NCBI RefSeq assembly: GCF_000025185.1
Contig: NC_013720.1
Location: 4,154,001 to 4,218,000, forward strand
Reading direction: 5' to 3'
Source of the DNA: Pirellula staleyi DSM 6068
GTDB lineage: Bacteria > Planctomycetota > Planctomycetia > Pirellulales > Pirellulaceae
Length of the DNA: 64,000 nucleotides
Part shown: one piece after another, positions 46,206-55,302 of the stretch
Numbering within the stretch: the stretch's first letter is position 1
Layout of the letters: every line of letters starts with the position of its first letter
Made by a program: the position numbers and the translations under genes
Notes under the pieces: model-generated
Told to the model about the DNA's origin: nothing
What the model saw: only the letters and a program-made list of their open reading frames with translations
The model's database searches: none

Positions 46206-46754
46206 TTAAACCTTTTTTTGGCTTGCCAAAACATCGAGGCAGCCACGGCAGAAATCGGGCAGGTCATCGGGCTTGCGGCTCGACACAAAATGCCGGTCGA
46301 CCACCACCGCAGCATCTTCCCAAATCGCGCCGGCGTTCACCAAATCGTCTTTGATGCCGAGCGATCCGGTGACTCGTACGCCCCGATAAACCCCCGCCGA
46401 GATCGGTATCCAGCCACCGTGACAAATGGCGGCGACCAGTTTTCCTGTCTCCGCAAAGTGACGCACGATCGCCAGCACTTGTGGATCGCGTCGCAGTTTG
46501 TCGGGCATAAAGCCCCCTGGCACAACGAGTCCATCGAACTGCGTAGGATCGACGCTTGCAATCGCAACATCCGACTTGCACGGATAGCTGTGCTTTCCTG
46601 CGTAGAGCTGCTTGGCTTCGTCCGCAGCAATCACCACCTCGGCCCCCGCTTCGATCAGTCGCAGCTTGGGATACCAGAGTTCGAGATCTTCGTAGATATC
46701 GCCGGTGAAGAAGAGAATTTTCTGACCAGCGGCTGAGCGGGGCGAAGTTGTCAT
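46206..46754 (-). CDS. DJ-1/PfpI family protein
   Basis: This is a 182-residue single-domain protein. The ATG at 46754 is chosen because the protein then begins just before the first strand ('KILFFTGDIYEDLELWYP'); the frame continues upstream to 46937 with no family similarity. The nucleophile elbow is 'AAICHGGWIP', with the conserved Cys followed by His. 'GLVVPGGFMPDKLR' is also typical. Family members act as glyoxalases, deglycases, chaperones or peptidases, and the specific activity is not clear. It is divergent from the yceH-like gene. Confidence 0.9.
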   Translation of the reverse strand: MTTSPRSAAGQKILFFTGDIYEDLELWYPKLRLIEAGAEVVIAADEAKQLYAGKHSYPCKSDVAIASVDPTQFDGLVVPGGFMPDKLRRDPQVLAIVRHFAETGKLVAAICHGGWIPISAGVYRGVRVTGSLGIKDDLVNAGAIWEDAAVVVDRHFVSSRKPDDLPDFCRGCLDVLASQKKV

Positions 46755-46890
46755 GGAAGCTCGAATCGTGCTTGAGAGTCGTGTTGCAGGAACATGTCTG
46801 GCGGTTTGTAGCACGAAATGGGGCTCGATGAAATGCACGGCGATGCAGGGGGTGTGCAGTAGCCGCGCGTCGCTGATTCGTTCAGAATAC

Positions 46891-46910
46891 GGTTCTCGCG
46901 TGCGAGAGCC
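46891..46910. promoter_or_regulatory. Inverted repeat in the DJ-1/yceH divergent region
   Basis: GGTTCTCGC (46891-46899) and GCGAGAGCC (46902-46910), separated by two bases, form a 9-bp dyad with one mismatch. It could be an operator for either divergent gene. Confidence 0.3.
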
Positions 46911-46954
46911 TCTCCCACCTTGCAACGACGTAAGCACGACGAAGGAGTTTTGTG

Positions 46955-47740
46955 ATGAGCGACGTGGCCAATCCCGCAGCCTCTGGTGAAGAGACCAAAA
47001 AGTGGCGTCCCCTCAACTCGCGCTGCCGGCGCATTTTTGGCGTGCTGATTGAAAAAGCGAAGACAACGCCTGATGCCTACCCCCTCACACTTTCGGGGCT
47101 CATCACCGGCTGTAATCAAAAGAGCAATCGCGAACCGCAGATGAATCTCGACAGCGATGAGGTCGAGCAGCATCTCGAGGAACTGCGCGCCCTGGGTGCG
47201 GTGACTGAAGTGCAGGGGAGTGGTCGCGTCGCCAAGTATCGCCATCATGCGTACGAGTGGCTCGGGGTCGATAAGTTTGAACTCGCCGTAATGACCGAAC
47301 TGCTGCTGCGGGGCGAACAAACACTGGGGGAACTGCGTGGACGTGCGGCTCGCATGGAGCCGATTGCCGATCTCGCGGCGCTGAAGCCGATCGTCGATTC
47401 GCTGCTGAAAAAGGGGCTGATGATTGCCCTGACACCAGCTGGTCGCGGGCAAATTGTGACGCACAATCTCTACAAAGAGCGGGAGATGGTGGAACTTCGA
47501 GCCCAGTTTGCAAACTACACCCCACCTTCGCCATCAGCAACCGATGACGACGATGGCCCAGTGACGCGGCACGCGCCATCGGCGCCGGTGGCTTCAGCTC
47601 ACGCGACTCCAGCGGCAGCTCCGCTGCGGAGTATCACGGCCGATATGCTGGCGGAACTCAATGTCGAGTTTGCCGAACTTCGTGCCGAAGTGATGCGTCT
47701 GCGCGAGCGCGTGACGACGCTGGAAGATAAAGTGGGTTAG
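46955..47740 (+). CDS. yceH: YceH family protein (DUF480)
   Basis: This is a 261-residue protein with GAAGGAG seven bases before the ATG at 46955. It matches the YceH/DUF480 family of paired winged-helix domains: 'RRIFGVLIEKAKTTPDAYPLTLSGLITGCNQKSNREP' and 'AVMTELLLRGEQTLGELRGRAARMEPI'. The last 40 residues form a predicted coiled coil ('FAELRAEVMRLRERVTTLEDKV'), separated by an Ala/Pro/Thr-rich linker. Its function is unknown; the double winged helix suggests nucleic-acid binding. It converges with the aat gene, with 39 bp between the stops. Confidence 0.9.
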   Translation: MSDVANPAASGEETKKWRPLNSRCRRIFGVLIEKAKTTPDAYPLTLSGLITGCNQKSNREPQMNLDSDEVEQHLEELRALGAVTEVQGSGRVAKYRHHAYEWLGVDKFELAVMTELLLRGEQTLGELRGRAARMEPIADLAALKPIVDSLLKKGLMIALTPAGRGQIVTHNLYKEREMVELRAQFANYTPPSPSATDDDDGPVTRHAPSAPVASAHATPAAAPLRSITADMLAELNVEFAELRAEVMRLRERVTTLEDKVG

Positions 47741-47779
47741 TGGTCGGCGCTATTCTGTGAATCGCCGTCTTGGCTAACG

Positions 47780-48484
47780 CTAGGAAGTGGGACCACGAAA
47801 TAGAGCCGGAGCGAGCGGGGCCAGACTGGCACTGCTGTCGAGTGCCGCGCGAAGTCGCTGAAGATATTCGGCGCGTGGAATTTCCGTTGCACCGAGGCTT
47901 CGCGTGTGGTCGTTGATCCACTGCACGTCGAGTAGTTGAAACCCGCGCTCGAGCAGTGTTTGCTCGAGGAACATCAGGGCGATCTTCGAGCCATCACTCA
48001 CGCGCGAGAACATCGACTCGGCAGCGAACAAACCACCGATCGCGACGCCGTAAGTCCCGCCGATCAGTTGGCCGTCGAGCCACACCTCGATGCTGTGGGC
48101 ATGTCCCGCCCCGTGCATCGCCAGGTAGGCCCGCTGCATCCGGGGCGTGAGCCACACCCCGGTCTCTTTGCGGCGTGGTCCCGCACAGCCGGCGATCACG
48201 TCGGCAAATGCTTGGTCGATCGAAACATGGTACTCTCGCTGCCGCAGTTTGCGGCATAATCGGGACGATTTCCGTAGCTGACCGAGGGGAATGATCGCGC
48301 GCGGATCGGGCGAATACCACGAAGTGCGAAAGATCGTTCGGCTGTCGTCGGGCATCGGAAATGCGCCGGCGCGATAGGCCGCCAGAAGCCAGTCGATCGA
48401 CAGAGTTCCCCCCACAAGCAGCAAGCCGTCGGCAGCAGCTTTTTCTGCGGGAGGAAACTTCGTTGATCGCTTAAGAAACCACAT
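47780..48484 (-). CDS. aat: Leucyl/phenylalanyl-tRNA-protein transferase
   Basis: This is a 234-residue enzyme that transfers Leu or Phe from tRNA to N-terminal Arg or Lys of proteins, marking them for ClpAP (N-degron pathway). The family landmarks are present: 'GLLLVGGTLSIDWLLAAYRAGAFPMPDD', 'WYSPDPRAIIPL', 'HVSIDQAFADVIAGCA', 'WLTPRMQRAYLAMHGAGHAHSIEVW', 'LIGGTYGVAIGGLFAAESMFSR', and 'LLDVQWINDHTRSLGATEIPRAEYL'. The length equals that of the E. coli enzyme. It is cytoplasmic and convergent with yceH. No adaptor clpS gene is visible nearby. Confidence 0.93.
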   Translation of the reverse strand: MWFLKRSTKFPPAEKAAADGLLLVGGTLSIDWLLAAYRAGAFPMPDDSRTIFRTSWYSPDPRAIIPLGQLRKSSRLCRKLRQREYHVSIDQAFADVIAGCAGPRRKETGVWLTPRMQRAYLAMHGAGHAHSIEVWLDGQLIGGTYGVAIGGLFAAESMFSRVSDGSKIALMFLEQTLLERGFQLLDVQWINDHTRSLGATEIPRAEYLQRLRAALDSSASLAPLAPALFRGPTS

Positions 48485-48721
48485 GAGCCGGATGAGTTAA
48501 ATTTTGCGAGGGGAAGCGACTAGTAAAACGCAAATGAGATCGGCTGAACGATCATGAATCGTCAGGTTCTCGCGGTAGTGGACAAGCGATTATCGCGGCA
48601 GCCGGGCAAGAATTCGATGGTAGGACAGTCCTTCGGCTGCCGAACTGGTAGAGAATTCCTGATTTTTCGGCTCCATCTGAGAAGAAAAAGGGCACGCAGA
48701 GCGATTCGATCGTAAATTTTG

Positions 48722-48750
48722 TTTTCAGCACTTTCCCGTCCCTCTATAAT
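48722..48750 (+). promoter_or_regulatory. Sigma-70-type promoter of the HtrA gene
   Basis: TTTTCA (48722-48727) and a perfect TATAAT (48745-48750) are separated by 17 bp. The start of transcription would be near 48757, giving an untranslated leader of about 80 bases to the GTG at 48839. It sits in the 354-bp stretch between aat and the protease gene; nothing else in that stretch stands out. Confidence 0.55.
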
Positions 48751-48838
48751 CGAGAAGTTAGCGATCTAGAGAGGGGACTTGTTTCCCTCGTACCGATCCC
48801 CGGCACTTTGCCCCAATCCTTGCGACGGAGTTTTTCCT

Positions 48839-50281
48839 GTGGACGAGCGGAGCGATTATCGCCAGCCAATCCCCTCGAAAATCCCTCCAGCAACAGGGAT
48901 AGGTAGCGGGCTTCCCATCCACCAAACAACGGGGTGGAATACGCAAGAGCCGATCACGACTCACGAACCGGGGGAGAGCAGCCGACCTTCGGGGGCTCAC
49001 GATTTTGCCTCGATTCGTCAGGCTGTTCGAGCGGCCAGTAGTTCGCCCGATGAATCGAGTGACGCGGCTGCGGCCAATCTAGTCGGGGTGAGTGCCTCCC
49101 CTTGGGACGAAACCTCAGCCGACCGGGAAGTGCTACGCGTGAAACTCGCCTGGGCCAAGCTGATGTGGCTGATGGCCTTTCTGATGGTGCTTCTCGCGGT
49201 TAGCTATCTTGTGCCGTTTATCGCCGAGAATACCCAGTATGCCATCACGCGCGGCAAGCAGCGTGCGGAATACGATTTCGCCAAGCAGCATCTCGCGGGC
49301 GATCCTCTCGCGCAGATGTCGCAGGCATATCAGATGGTTTCGCAGCGCGTGAGTCCCAGTGTGGTGCATATCAACACGATTGCGTCGGGCAGCGACGTCT
49401 ATTTGCCGACTTTGTCGCTGCAAAGTCCCAGCCGCAGCCGGATGCCAGCGGAAGGGCAGGGCTCGGGATTTATTGTTGATGCTGGCGGCTATGTGGTGAC
49501 AAATTATCACGTCATTCGCGACGCCCAGCGTATTCAAGTGGCACTGAGCGATGGCCGTCGGGTCGAAGGTCAAATTATTGGCTACGATAAAGAGACCGAT
49601 CTGGCGGTGTTGAAGATCAAGGCCGACAAGCTGATTGCCGCTCAGTGGGCTAATAGCGACGATGTGAACGTTGGGTCGCTTGTTTGGGCGGTTGGTAGCC
49701 CCTTCGGGCTGGAGCGGAGCATCACCTCGGGGATTTTGAGCGCGAAGCATCGGGCTGGTCTCGCGGGAACTCCTTATCAAGACTTTCTGCAATCCGATGC
49801 TGCGGTGAATCCTGGGAACAGCGGAGGTCCGCTGGTCGACATTCAAGGCCGCGTTCTCGGCGTGAACACGGCGATTGTGGGGGACGCCTATCAGGGGATC
49901 AGCTTTGCGGTTCCGAGCAACGTGGCACGCGAGGTGTTTGAGCGTCTGCGCGACGATGGCCTCGTGCGCCGAGGCTGGCTTGGTGTCGCGCTCGATGTTC
50001 CTGATCGCGAAGAGGCTATCAAAGCGGGGTCTACTGAAGGAAATGGAGCGCTCGTGAGCCAAGTGGTTGATGGCGATGGGATGCAGTCTCCTGCCGCCAA
50101 AGCGGGGATCGAGTCGGGTGATATTGTGATTCGCTGGAACGATACTCCGGTCGATGCCCCCGCGACCCTCAGCAATTTGGTCGCTCGCACCCCTGTCGGT
50201 TCGACCGCTTCAGTGGTGATTGCTCGCGGAGGCCAACAATCCACCGTCGAAGTGGTAGTCGGGCTCCGGCCTTCCCCTTAA
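48839..50281 (+). CDS. Membrane-anchored HtrA/Deg-like serine protease with PDZ domain
   Basis: This is a 480-residue protein if it starts at the GTG at 48839 (CGGAG about ten bases upstream); a TTG at 48779 would add 20 residues. An unusually long hydrophilic N-terminal region of about 105 residues precedes a single membrane helix (about 108-128, 'LMWLMAFLMVLLAVSYLVPFI'), so the protease lies in the periplasm. The triad is intact: His224 in 'TNYHVI', Asp254 in 'ETDLAVL' and Ser328 in 'NPGNSGGPL'. One PDZ domain follows near 375-470 ('SPAAKAGIESGDIVIRWNDTPV'). Protein quality control is the usual role. Confidence 0.9.
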   Translation: MDERSDYRQPIPSKIPPATGIGSGLPIHQTTGWNTQEPITTHEPGESSRPSGAHDFASIRQAVRAASSSPDESSDAAAANLVGVSASPWDETSADREVLRVKLAWAKLMWLMAFLMVLLAVSYLVPFIAENTQYAITRGKQRAEYDFAKQHLAGDPLAQMSQAYQMVSQRVSPSVVHINTIASGSDVYLPTLSLQSPSRSRMPAEGQGSGFIVDAGGYVVTNYHVIRDAQRIQVALSDGRRVEGQIIGYDKETDLAVLKIKADKLIAAQWANSDDVNVGSLVWAVGSPFGLERSITSGILSAKHRAGLAGTPYQDFLQSDAAVNPGNSGGPLVDIQGRVLGVNTAIVGDAYQGISFAVPSNVAREVFERLRDDGLVRRGWLGVALDVPDREEAIKAGSTEGNGALVSQVVDGDGMQSPAAKAGIESGDIVIRWNDTPVDAPATLSNLVARTPVGSTASVVIARGGQQSTVEVVVGLRPSP

Positions 50282-50462
50282 TCTCGCCCTCTTCAGCGGC
50301 GTGCTAGCACTACTCGGTTGTCCAGTTTCGATCTAGGACTTTGGACCGAAGTTTGGCACAATCATCTTCCGAAATATCTAGTTTCAAGGACCTTGAGTAG
50401 CGTTTTGCACTCTCGAGTCGTCGGCGAAAAGAGCGTTCGAGCACACGGAGGTGCGACTGGCA

Positions 50463-51419
50463 ATGGTGAGGCGTCTGGGGCAATACGCTGTGTATCTGAT
50501 GGTGCGAGTGGTCATTTCGATCATTCAGGCCCTGTCGCTCGACGCTGCTGCCGCTGTGGCCCGCACACTTGCTTGGTTGCTTTGCGATGTCGTTCGCCTT
50601 CGTCGCCGACTGGTCGACGAAAACCTCGCAGCCTCTTTTCCCGAGAAATCGGTGTCCGAGCGGGCACAAATTGCCCGCGCCCAGTACGAACATCTGCTGC
50701 TTTTGGCGTTCGAAATCGCTCACGCTCCGCGCAAGATTCACGAAACAAACTGGCGCAAGTTTGTGACGATCCATCGCAAACGAGAACTGGTGAGCGCGAT
50801 GCTTGCCCCTCGGCCACGCGTGATTGTCACCGCCCACTTTGGCAACTTCGAAATCGCCGGTTTTATGAGCGGGCTGCTCGGAATTCCGACGTTCACCGTC
50901 GCACGCACGCTCGATAATCCCTACCTCGACGACTACCTGAATCAATTTCGCGAACTCAAAGGGCAGTTCATTCTTCCCAAGGTCGGCAGTGCGCCGCAGG
51001 CTGATGCGGTGCTCGCGATGGAGGGAACTTTGGTGCTGCTGGGGGATCACCATGCGGGGCCGAAAGGATGCTGGGTCGAGTTTATGAACCGCCCCGCGTC
51101 GTGCCACAAAGCGGTCGCTTTGTTTACGCTGCTCAGCGGCGCGCCGATGATCGTCACCTACTGTCGTCGACTCGGTAAGCCCTTGCAGTTCGAACTGGGA
51201 CTAGCGGGCATTCAGGACCCGCTCGTAACTTCCAGCGAACTGGCTGGGGTCAAGCCACTCACGCAGTGGTACAATTCGCGGCTCGAAGAGTTCATTCGCG
51301 ACTGCCCTTCGCAGTACTGGTGGGTACATAACCGCTGGCGCGATCCACCGGCGAAAAAGAAAATCAAAGCAGCCGAACCGACTGCCAGCAGCGACGAACC
51401 ACCGGCCCGGGCGGCGTAG
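50463..51419 (+). CDS. LpxL/HtrB-like lipid A biosynthesis acyltransferase
   Basis: This is a 318-residue protein from the ATG at 50463 (GTGs at 50451 and 50466 are alternatives; GGAG ends at 50450). An N-terminal hydrophobic segment anchors it to the inner membrane. The catalytic pattern of the lysophospholipid acyltransferase family is present as 'TAHFGNFE' (H-x4-E). 'LLGDHHAGPKGCWVEFM' occupies the position of the family's second conserved block, and 'QYWWVHNRWRDPP' near the end matches the family's 'RRF/W'-type tail. It would transfer an acyl chain to a lipid A precursor. This supports a Gram-negative-type outer membrane in this organism. Confidence 0.88.
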   Translation: MVRRLGQYAVYLMVRVVISIIQALSLDAAAAVARTLAWLLCDVVRLRRRLVDENLAASFPEKSVSERAQIARAQYEHLLLLAFEIAHAPRKIHETNWRKFVTIHRKRELVSAMLAPRPRVIVTAHFGNFEIAGFMSGLLGIPTFTVARTLDNPYLDDYLNQFRELKGQFILPKVGSAPQADAVLAMEGTLVLLGDHHAGPKGCWVEFMNRPASCHKAVALFTLLSGAPMIVTYCRRLGKPLQFELGLAGIQDPLVTSSELAGVKPLTQWYNSRLEEFIRDCPSQYWWVHNRWRDPPAKKKIKAAEPTASSDEPPARAA

Positions 51420-51482
51420 TGTCGGTCGATATTCCAGACTCCTGTCGACGTTGCTAAATTCCTACCCTCCAAACTTCGTCAC

Positions 51483-51827
51483 TTGGTAGCAGGTGCTATT
51501 TTGTCTGACCGCTGGTTTGCTGTCGCTCGCGACGAAGAACTTCCGGTGGGAGGTGCTCGTGAATGCGTTGCCGATGGCCGCATTGTGGCGATCTTTCGAA
51601 CCGCTGAAGCCTTGTATGCACTCGATGGTATCTGCCCGCATCAGGGTGGACCGCTCGGCAAAGGCAAACTCGCCGGCTGCATCATCACTTGCCCGTGGCA
51701 CGGCTGGCAATTCGATATAGCAACCGGCCAGCATCAGGCGAGCAAGTCGATTGTGCATACCCGCTGGCTCGTAAAATCCGAAGCAGGCGAAATCTGGGTT
51801 TCACCCCCCGATGAAGCGCCGGCATGA
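51483..51827 (+). CDS. Rieske [2Fe-2S] ferredoxin-like protein
   Basis: This is a protein of about 114 residues with a Rieske iron-sulfur domain of the NirD/ferredoxin type. The cluster ligands are in 'CPHQGGPLGKG' (Cys-x-His) and 'CPWHGWQFD' (Cys-x2-His). No ATG is in frame near the 5' end; a TTG at 51483 or 51501 is the likely start and there is no good ribosome binding site, so the start is uncertain. It is soluble and cytoplasmic, with no oxygenase or reductase partner next to it. An electron-transfer role is inferred from the family. Confidence 0.85.
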   Translation: MVAGAILSDRWFAVARDEELPVGGARECVADGRIVAIFRTAEALYALDGICPHQGGPLGKGKLAGCIITCPWHGWQFDIATGQHQASKSIVHTRWLVKSEAGEIWVSPPDEAPA

Positions 51828-51966
51828 GTTTCAAGAGCAACTTCTCGCCCCAGAACTCGATCGAAACCTTTCCCCCGAAGCGGTTACCCCTTAGACTCAC
51901 TTCCATGAGCTGCAGCCTCGTTACCGCACACCCCCTCCTCGCGCACCTTGGTGTGCCCCCCACGTC

Positions 51967-52920
51967 GTGATTCGCTATCGATCGTTTCAAAACTGGGACC
52001 CACCATCGCTCGCCGAGATTTGGCGTTCGCAGCCTCCGGTGCGTGGTCGCATGCAGCCCGTCACGCCGGCGATGCTCGAGGAACTTGTTTTTGCCCGTCC
52101 CTACTTCGATCGGCATGGGCTGATTGTCGCCGTCGATGGGGTCCGACCTGTCGGATTTGTCCATGCCGGGTTTGCCGCAAGCAGCGATCTCTCGACGCTC
52201 GATAAATCGCAAGGGACCACCTGCATGCTTCAGGTGATGCCGCACGAACTGCGCGGCGTGATTGCCATGGAGCTGTTGGCGGCCAGTGAAGACTACCTGC
52301 GCAAAAATGGGGCCACGCGGCTGTATGCGGGGCTTAAGTTTCCACTCAACCCGTTCTATCTCGGGCTCTATGGCGGGAGCGAACTTCCGGGCATTCTTGC
52401 CAGCGACGAGCAAGCAGCTGAAATCGTGCGCAGCGGCGGCTATTCCATGGCCGCGCGATCGCTGCTGTGGCAACGTTCGCTGGCAGGCTTTCGCGCTCCT
52501 GTCGATCGTCAGCAAATGGCCGTCCGACGTCGCTTTCGTGTCATGGGTCCTCAGGCGGTGATTCCCGACAACTGGTGGGAAGCGTGTGTGTGGTGCCAAT
52601 GCGAGTGGCAGCGTTTCGACCTCACGCTGCGCGATGGTGGCGAACCCATCGTGAGCGCCACCTTCTGGGAAATTCTTCCCCTCAGCCGCTCGTGGGGTGT
52701 GCGAACGATGGGGCTTGTGAATATCGACGACACCCCCGAAGCTCGCAGCGAAGGACTGACCCTCTTTTTGCTCGGCGAAGCCCTACGACAGTTTCAGTCG
52801 CAAGGTGTCCCGTTTTTCGAAGCCCATTCGGCAGGAGACGATACTTCGCTGGCCGAGGTTTTTATTCAGCTTGGCATGGCGCAGTACGATCGTGGGATCC
52901 TTTGGTCAAAGCAGACCTAG
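51967..52920 (+). CDS. GNAT family acetyltransferase-like protein
   Basis: This is a 317-residue protein starting at the GTG at 51967. It appears to hold two GNAT-like units. The first has 'GLIVAVDGVRPVGFVHAGFA' and 'CMLQVMPHELRGVIAMELLAASEDYLRKNGA', similar to the acetyl-CoA binding segment. The second has 'ARSEGLTLFLLGEALRQFQSQGVPFFEAHSAGDD'. The GTG overlaps the TGA of a preceding 21-codon frame that begins at an ATG at 51905, an arrangement that would allow coupled translation. The substrate is unknown. Confidence 0.75.
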   Translation: MIRYRSFQNWDPPSLAEIWRSQPPVRGRMQPVTPAMLEELVFARPYFDRHGLIVAVDGVRPVGFVHAGFAASSDLSTLDKSQGTTCMLQVMPHELRGVIAMELLAASEDYLRKNGATRLYAGLKFPLNPFYLGLYGGSELPGILASDEQAAEIVRSGGYSMAARSLLWQRSLAGFRAPVDRQQMAVRRRFRVMGPQAVIPDNWWEACVWCQCEWQRFDLTLRDGGEPIVSATFWEILPLSRSWGVRTMGLVNIDDTPEARSEGLTLFLLGEALRQFQSQGVPFFEAHSAGDDTSLAEVFIQLGMAQYDRGILWSKQT

Positions 52921-53028
52921 ACAGACCAGCGGGCTGCCTGGTTCTACGTTATCTTTCTGCGCCGATGGGTAGCCAAAGCGATCGACAGAGGCTCTAGTAA
53001 ACGCATCCTCTTTTACTCGAGCTGTGAC

Positions 53029-55188
53029 GTGAAAAACCCAACTCATTTCAGTAGAAACTCGCGTGCCTCGGTCACCCGAGTCCAGTGGTGGTGGTCGTCG
53101 CTGGCGAGAATCTCGTCGCTACGGTGGCTCCTTCCCGGGCTCGCTCTACTGCTCCTTTTGCCGATTGGCTACTGGGTGTTTCATCGCGTCGAATCAGCCG
53201 CCCGCATGCAGCTGGCTGACGAACTGCAAACAATCCTGCGTACCGACGTGGCCGCGATGGAGATTTGGTTCGAGACGCAAAAAACGACGGTGCAATCGCT
53301 CGCAACCGATCCCGAATTGCGAGCAATTGTGGATCGTATCTTGGACGATTCGAAAACGCTGGCCGACGACGAATTGGCGATGGCAGCTTCGGCGGAAGAG
53401 TTTCGCGACGTCATTCAGCCGACGCTCGTTGCCCGGCGATATCCCGGCTACATGCTGCTCGACATGAATGCCCGTCTCATCGCTTCCGAGCGCCCCGAGG
53501 CTGTCGGCCAGTCGCTCGAAGGGGACTACCAAGCGCTTGTGAAGCGAGTGGCAGAGAAGGGCCCCACCCTCTATCGCCCTTTTGCATCGACGATTCCGCT
53601 GCGAGTCGCCGGGGGTGAGCTGGCTGCAGGGCTCCCCGTGATGTTTGCTGCTTGCGATGTACGTAATCCGACCGGCGATGTCGTGGCGGTGCTCGCGCTC
53701 CGGATTCGTCCTGAGGTAGAGTTCTCGCGCATTTTGCAAACCGCTTGGGTTGGCGAGACTGGCGAGACCTATGCGTTCGACGCCAAGGGAACACTCGTCT
53801 CGAAAAGTCGTTTCGACGAGGAGCTGATTCGGGTGGGACTGCTCGCCGATAAACCGGGGGCCACCTCGGTCTTGAATGTGGATCTCCGCGACCCGGGGGT
53901 TGATATGCCTGCAGGAAAACAGCCTTCCGAGCGGCGCAGCGCCCAACCACTCACCAAAATGGCAGCCTCGGCAATTGCGGGGGAAACAAGTTTTGACGTG
54001 AATGGCTATCGCGATTTTCGAGGGGTCGATGTGGTGGGAGCCTGGACCTGGCTACCCGAGTACGAGATCGGTTTGGCGACTGAGATTTCACTGCGAGAAG
54101 CGTTCAAACCGCTCTATATTTTGCGAGCGATATTCGGGGGGCTGTTTGGGCTTGTGACACTGGCGATGATCGCCGCGGTGATCTTTTCCTTCGCCGTTTC
54201 GCACTTCCAGCGGGCTGCACAAAAAGCGACGCTTGCGGCCAAGCAACTTGGCCAATACCAGCTCGAAGAAAAACTTGGCGAAGGTGGCATGGGGGTCGTT
54301 TACAAAGGTCAGCACAAAATGCTGCGCCGCGCGACTGCCATCAAACTGCTGCACACAAGTCGTAACACCGAAGATGCGATTCGCCGCTTCGAACGCGAAG
54401 TGCAGCTGACCTGTCAGCTCAATCATCCCAACACGATTGCCATTTTCGATTACGGCCGAACTCCGGACGGCATCTTTTACTACGCGATGGAGTTTCTCGA
54501 CGGCATGGACCTCGAGCAGCTTGTGACCCGCTATGGCGCGCAGCCCGATGGTCGCGTCCTCTCGATCATGAAGCAGATTTGCGGCTCGCTCGCGGAGGCA
54601 CATGGCGTAGGGCTCGTGCATCGCGACATCAAGCCAGCGAATATCTATCTCTGCAGACGTGGCGGCATTTGCGACTTCATTAAGGTGCTCGATTTTGGTC
54701 TTGTGAAGGCCGTGGATGGATCGCGCGAATCGAACATCACCGCTGCTGGCGCGGTGACTGGGACGCCAGCCTACATGGCTCCCGAATCGATCGATGAACC
54801 GGAGCATCCCGACCCGCGCAGCGATCTTTATGCGGTCGGCGCAGTAGCCTATTTTCTACTCACCGGTGCGCCTGTTTTCAGTGGTCGAAGCGTCGTCGAA
54901 ATTTGCATGCATCATGCAAAAACAATTCCACAGCCTCCCAGTTTGTGCTCGAAGCAATCGATCTCGCCGATGCTCGAAGCTGTGGTGCTGAACCTCTTGG
55001 CCAAAAAGCCCGAAGAACGTGTTTCGTCGGCCAGCGAGCTGCTCGAACTGCTCGAGAAGATCGTGCCAGAACATCCGTTTTCTGCGGCCGATGCGAGTGC
55101 GTGGTGGAAGAGTCAGCAGTTGCCAGCCGCAACGCTGGAAATGAAAACAACCGAGATCGGCGCCGAGCAAACGATAGTGGTGAAATAG
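53029..55188 (+). CDS. Transmembrane serine/threonine protein kinase with Cache sensor domain
   Basis: This is a 719-residue receptor-like kinase. Two membrane helices (about 34-54 and 365-390) flank a periplasmic Cache-type sensor of about 300 residues ('AMEIWFETQKTTVQSLA', 'GYMLLDMNARLIASERP'). The cytoplasmic kinase domain spans about 405-680. It shows the Gly loop 'LGEGGMGVVYKGQ', the ATP-binding Lys in 'TAIKLL', the catalytic loop 'HRDIKPANIYL', 'DFGLVK' and 'GTPAYMAPE'. All catalytic residues are present, so it should be active. Eukaryotic-like kinases are abundant in planctomycetes, whereas the fusion to a Cache sensor is less usual. The target is unknown. Confidence 0.9.
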   Translation: MKNPTHFSRNSRASVTRVQWWWSSLARISSLRWLLPGLALLLLLPIGYWVFHRVESAARMQLADELQTILRTDVAAMEIWFETQKTTVQSLATDPELRAIVDRILDDSKTLADDELAMAASAEEFRDVIQPTLVARRYPGYMLLDMNARLIASERPEAVGQSLEGDYQALVKRVAEKGPTLYRPFASTIPLRVAGGELAAGLPVMFAACDVRNPTGDVVAVLALRIRPEVEFSRILQTAWVGETGETYAFDAKGTLVSKSRFDEELIRVGLLADKPGATSVLNVDLRDPGVDMPAGKQPSERRSAQPLTKMAASAIAGETSFDVNGYRDFRGVDVVGAWTWLPEYEIGLATEISLREAFKPLYILRAIFGGLFGLVTLAMIAAVIFSFAVSHFQRAAQKATLAAKQLGQYQLEEKLGEGGMGVVYKGQHKMLRRATAIKLLHTSRNTEDAIRRFEREVQLTCQLNHPNTIAIFDYGRTPDGIFYYAMEFLDGMDLEQLVTRYGAQPDGRVLSIMKQICGSLAEAHGVGLVHRDIKPANIYLCRRGGICDFIKVLDFGLVKAVDGSRESNITAAGAVTGTPAYMAPESIDEPEHPDPRSDLYAVGAVAYFLLTGAPVFSGRSVVEICMHHAKTIPQPPSLCSKQSISPMLEAVVLNLLAKKPEERVSSASELLELLEKIVPEHPFSAADASAWWKSQQLPAATLEMKTTEIGAEQTIVVK

Positions 55189-55246
55189 AGGCGACTGCCA
55201 AGCATCAGCAGCGTTGCGCTACAAATCGCAGCTGCGTAGGCATCGA

Positions 55247-55285
55247 CCTGCGGCGCTCAGGTTTACGAGCGCCACGCAGGTTTTT
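55247..55285 (+). terminator. Intrinsic terminator of the kinase gene
   Basis: The stem CCTGC-GGCGCTC / GAGCGCC-(AC)-GCAGG, with a two-base bulge, is followed by five T residues. It lies 59 bp after the kinase stop codon and between the convergent kinase and valS genes. Confidence 0.8.
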
Positions 55286-55302
55286 CATTCGTGTGGGCCG
55301 AA

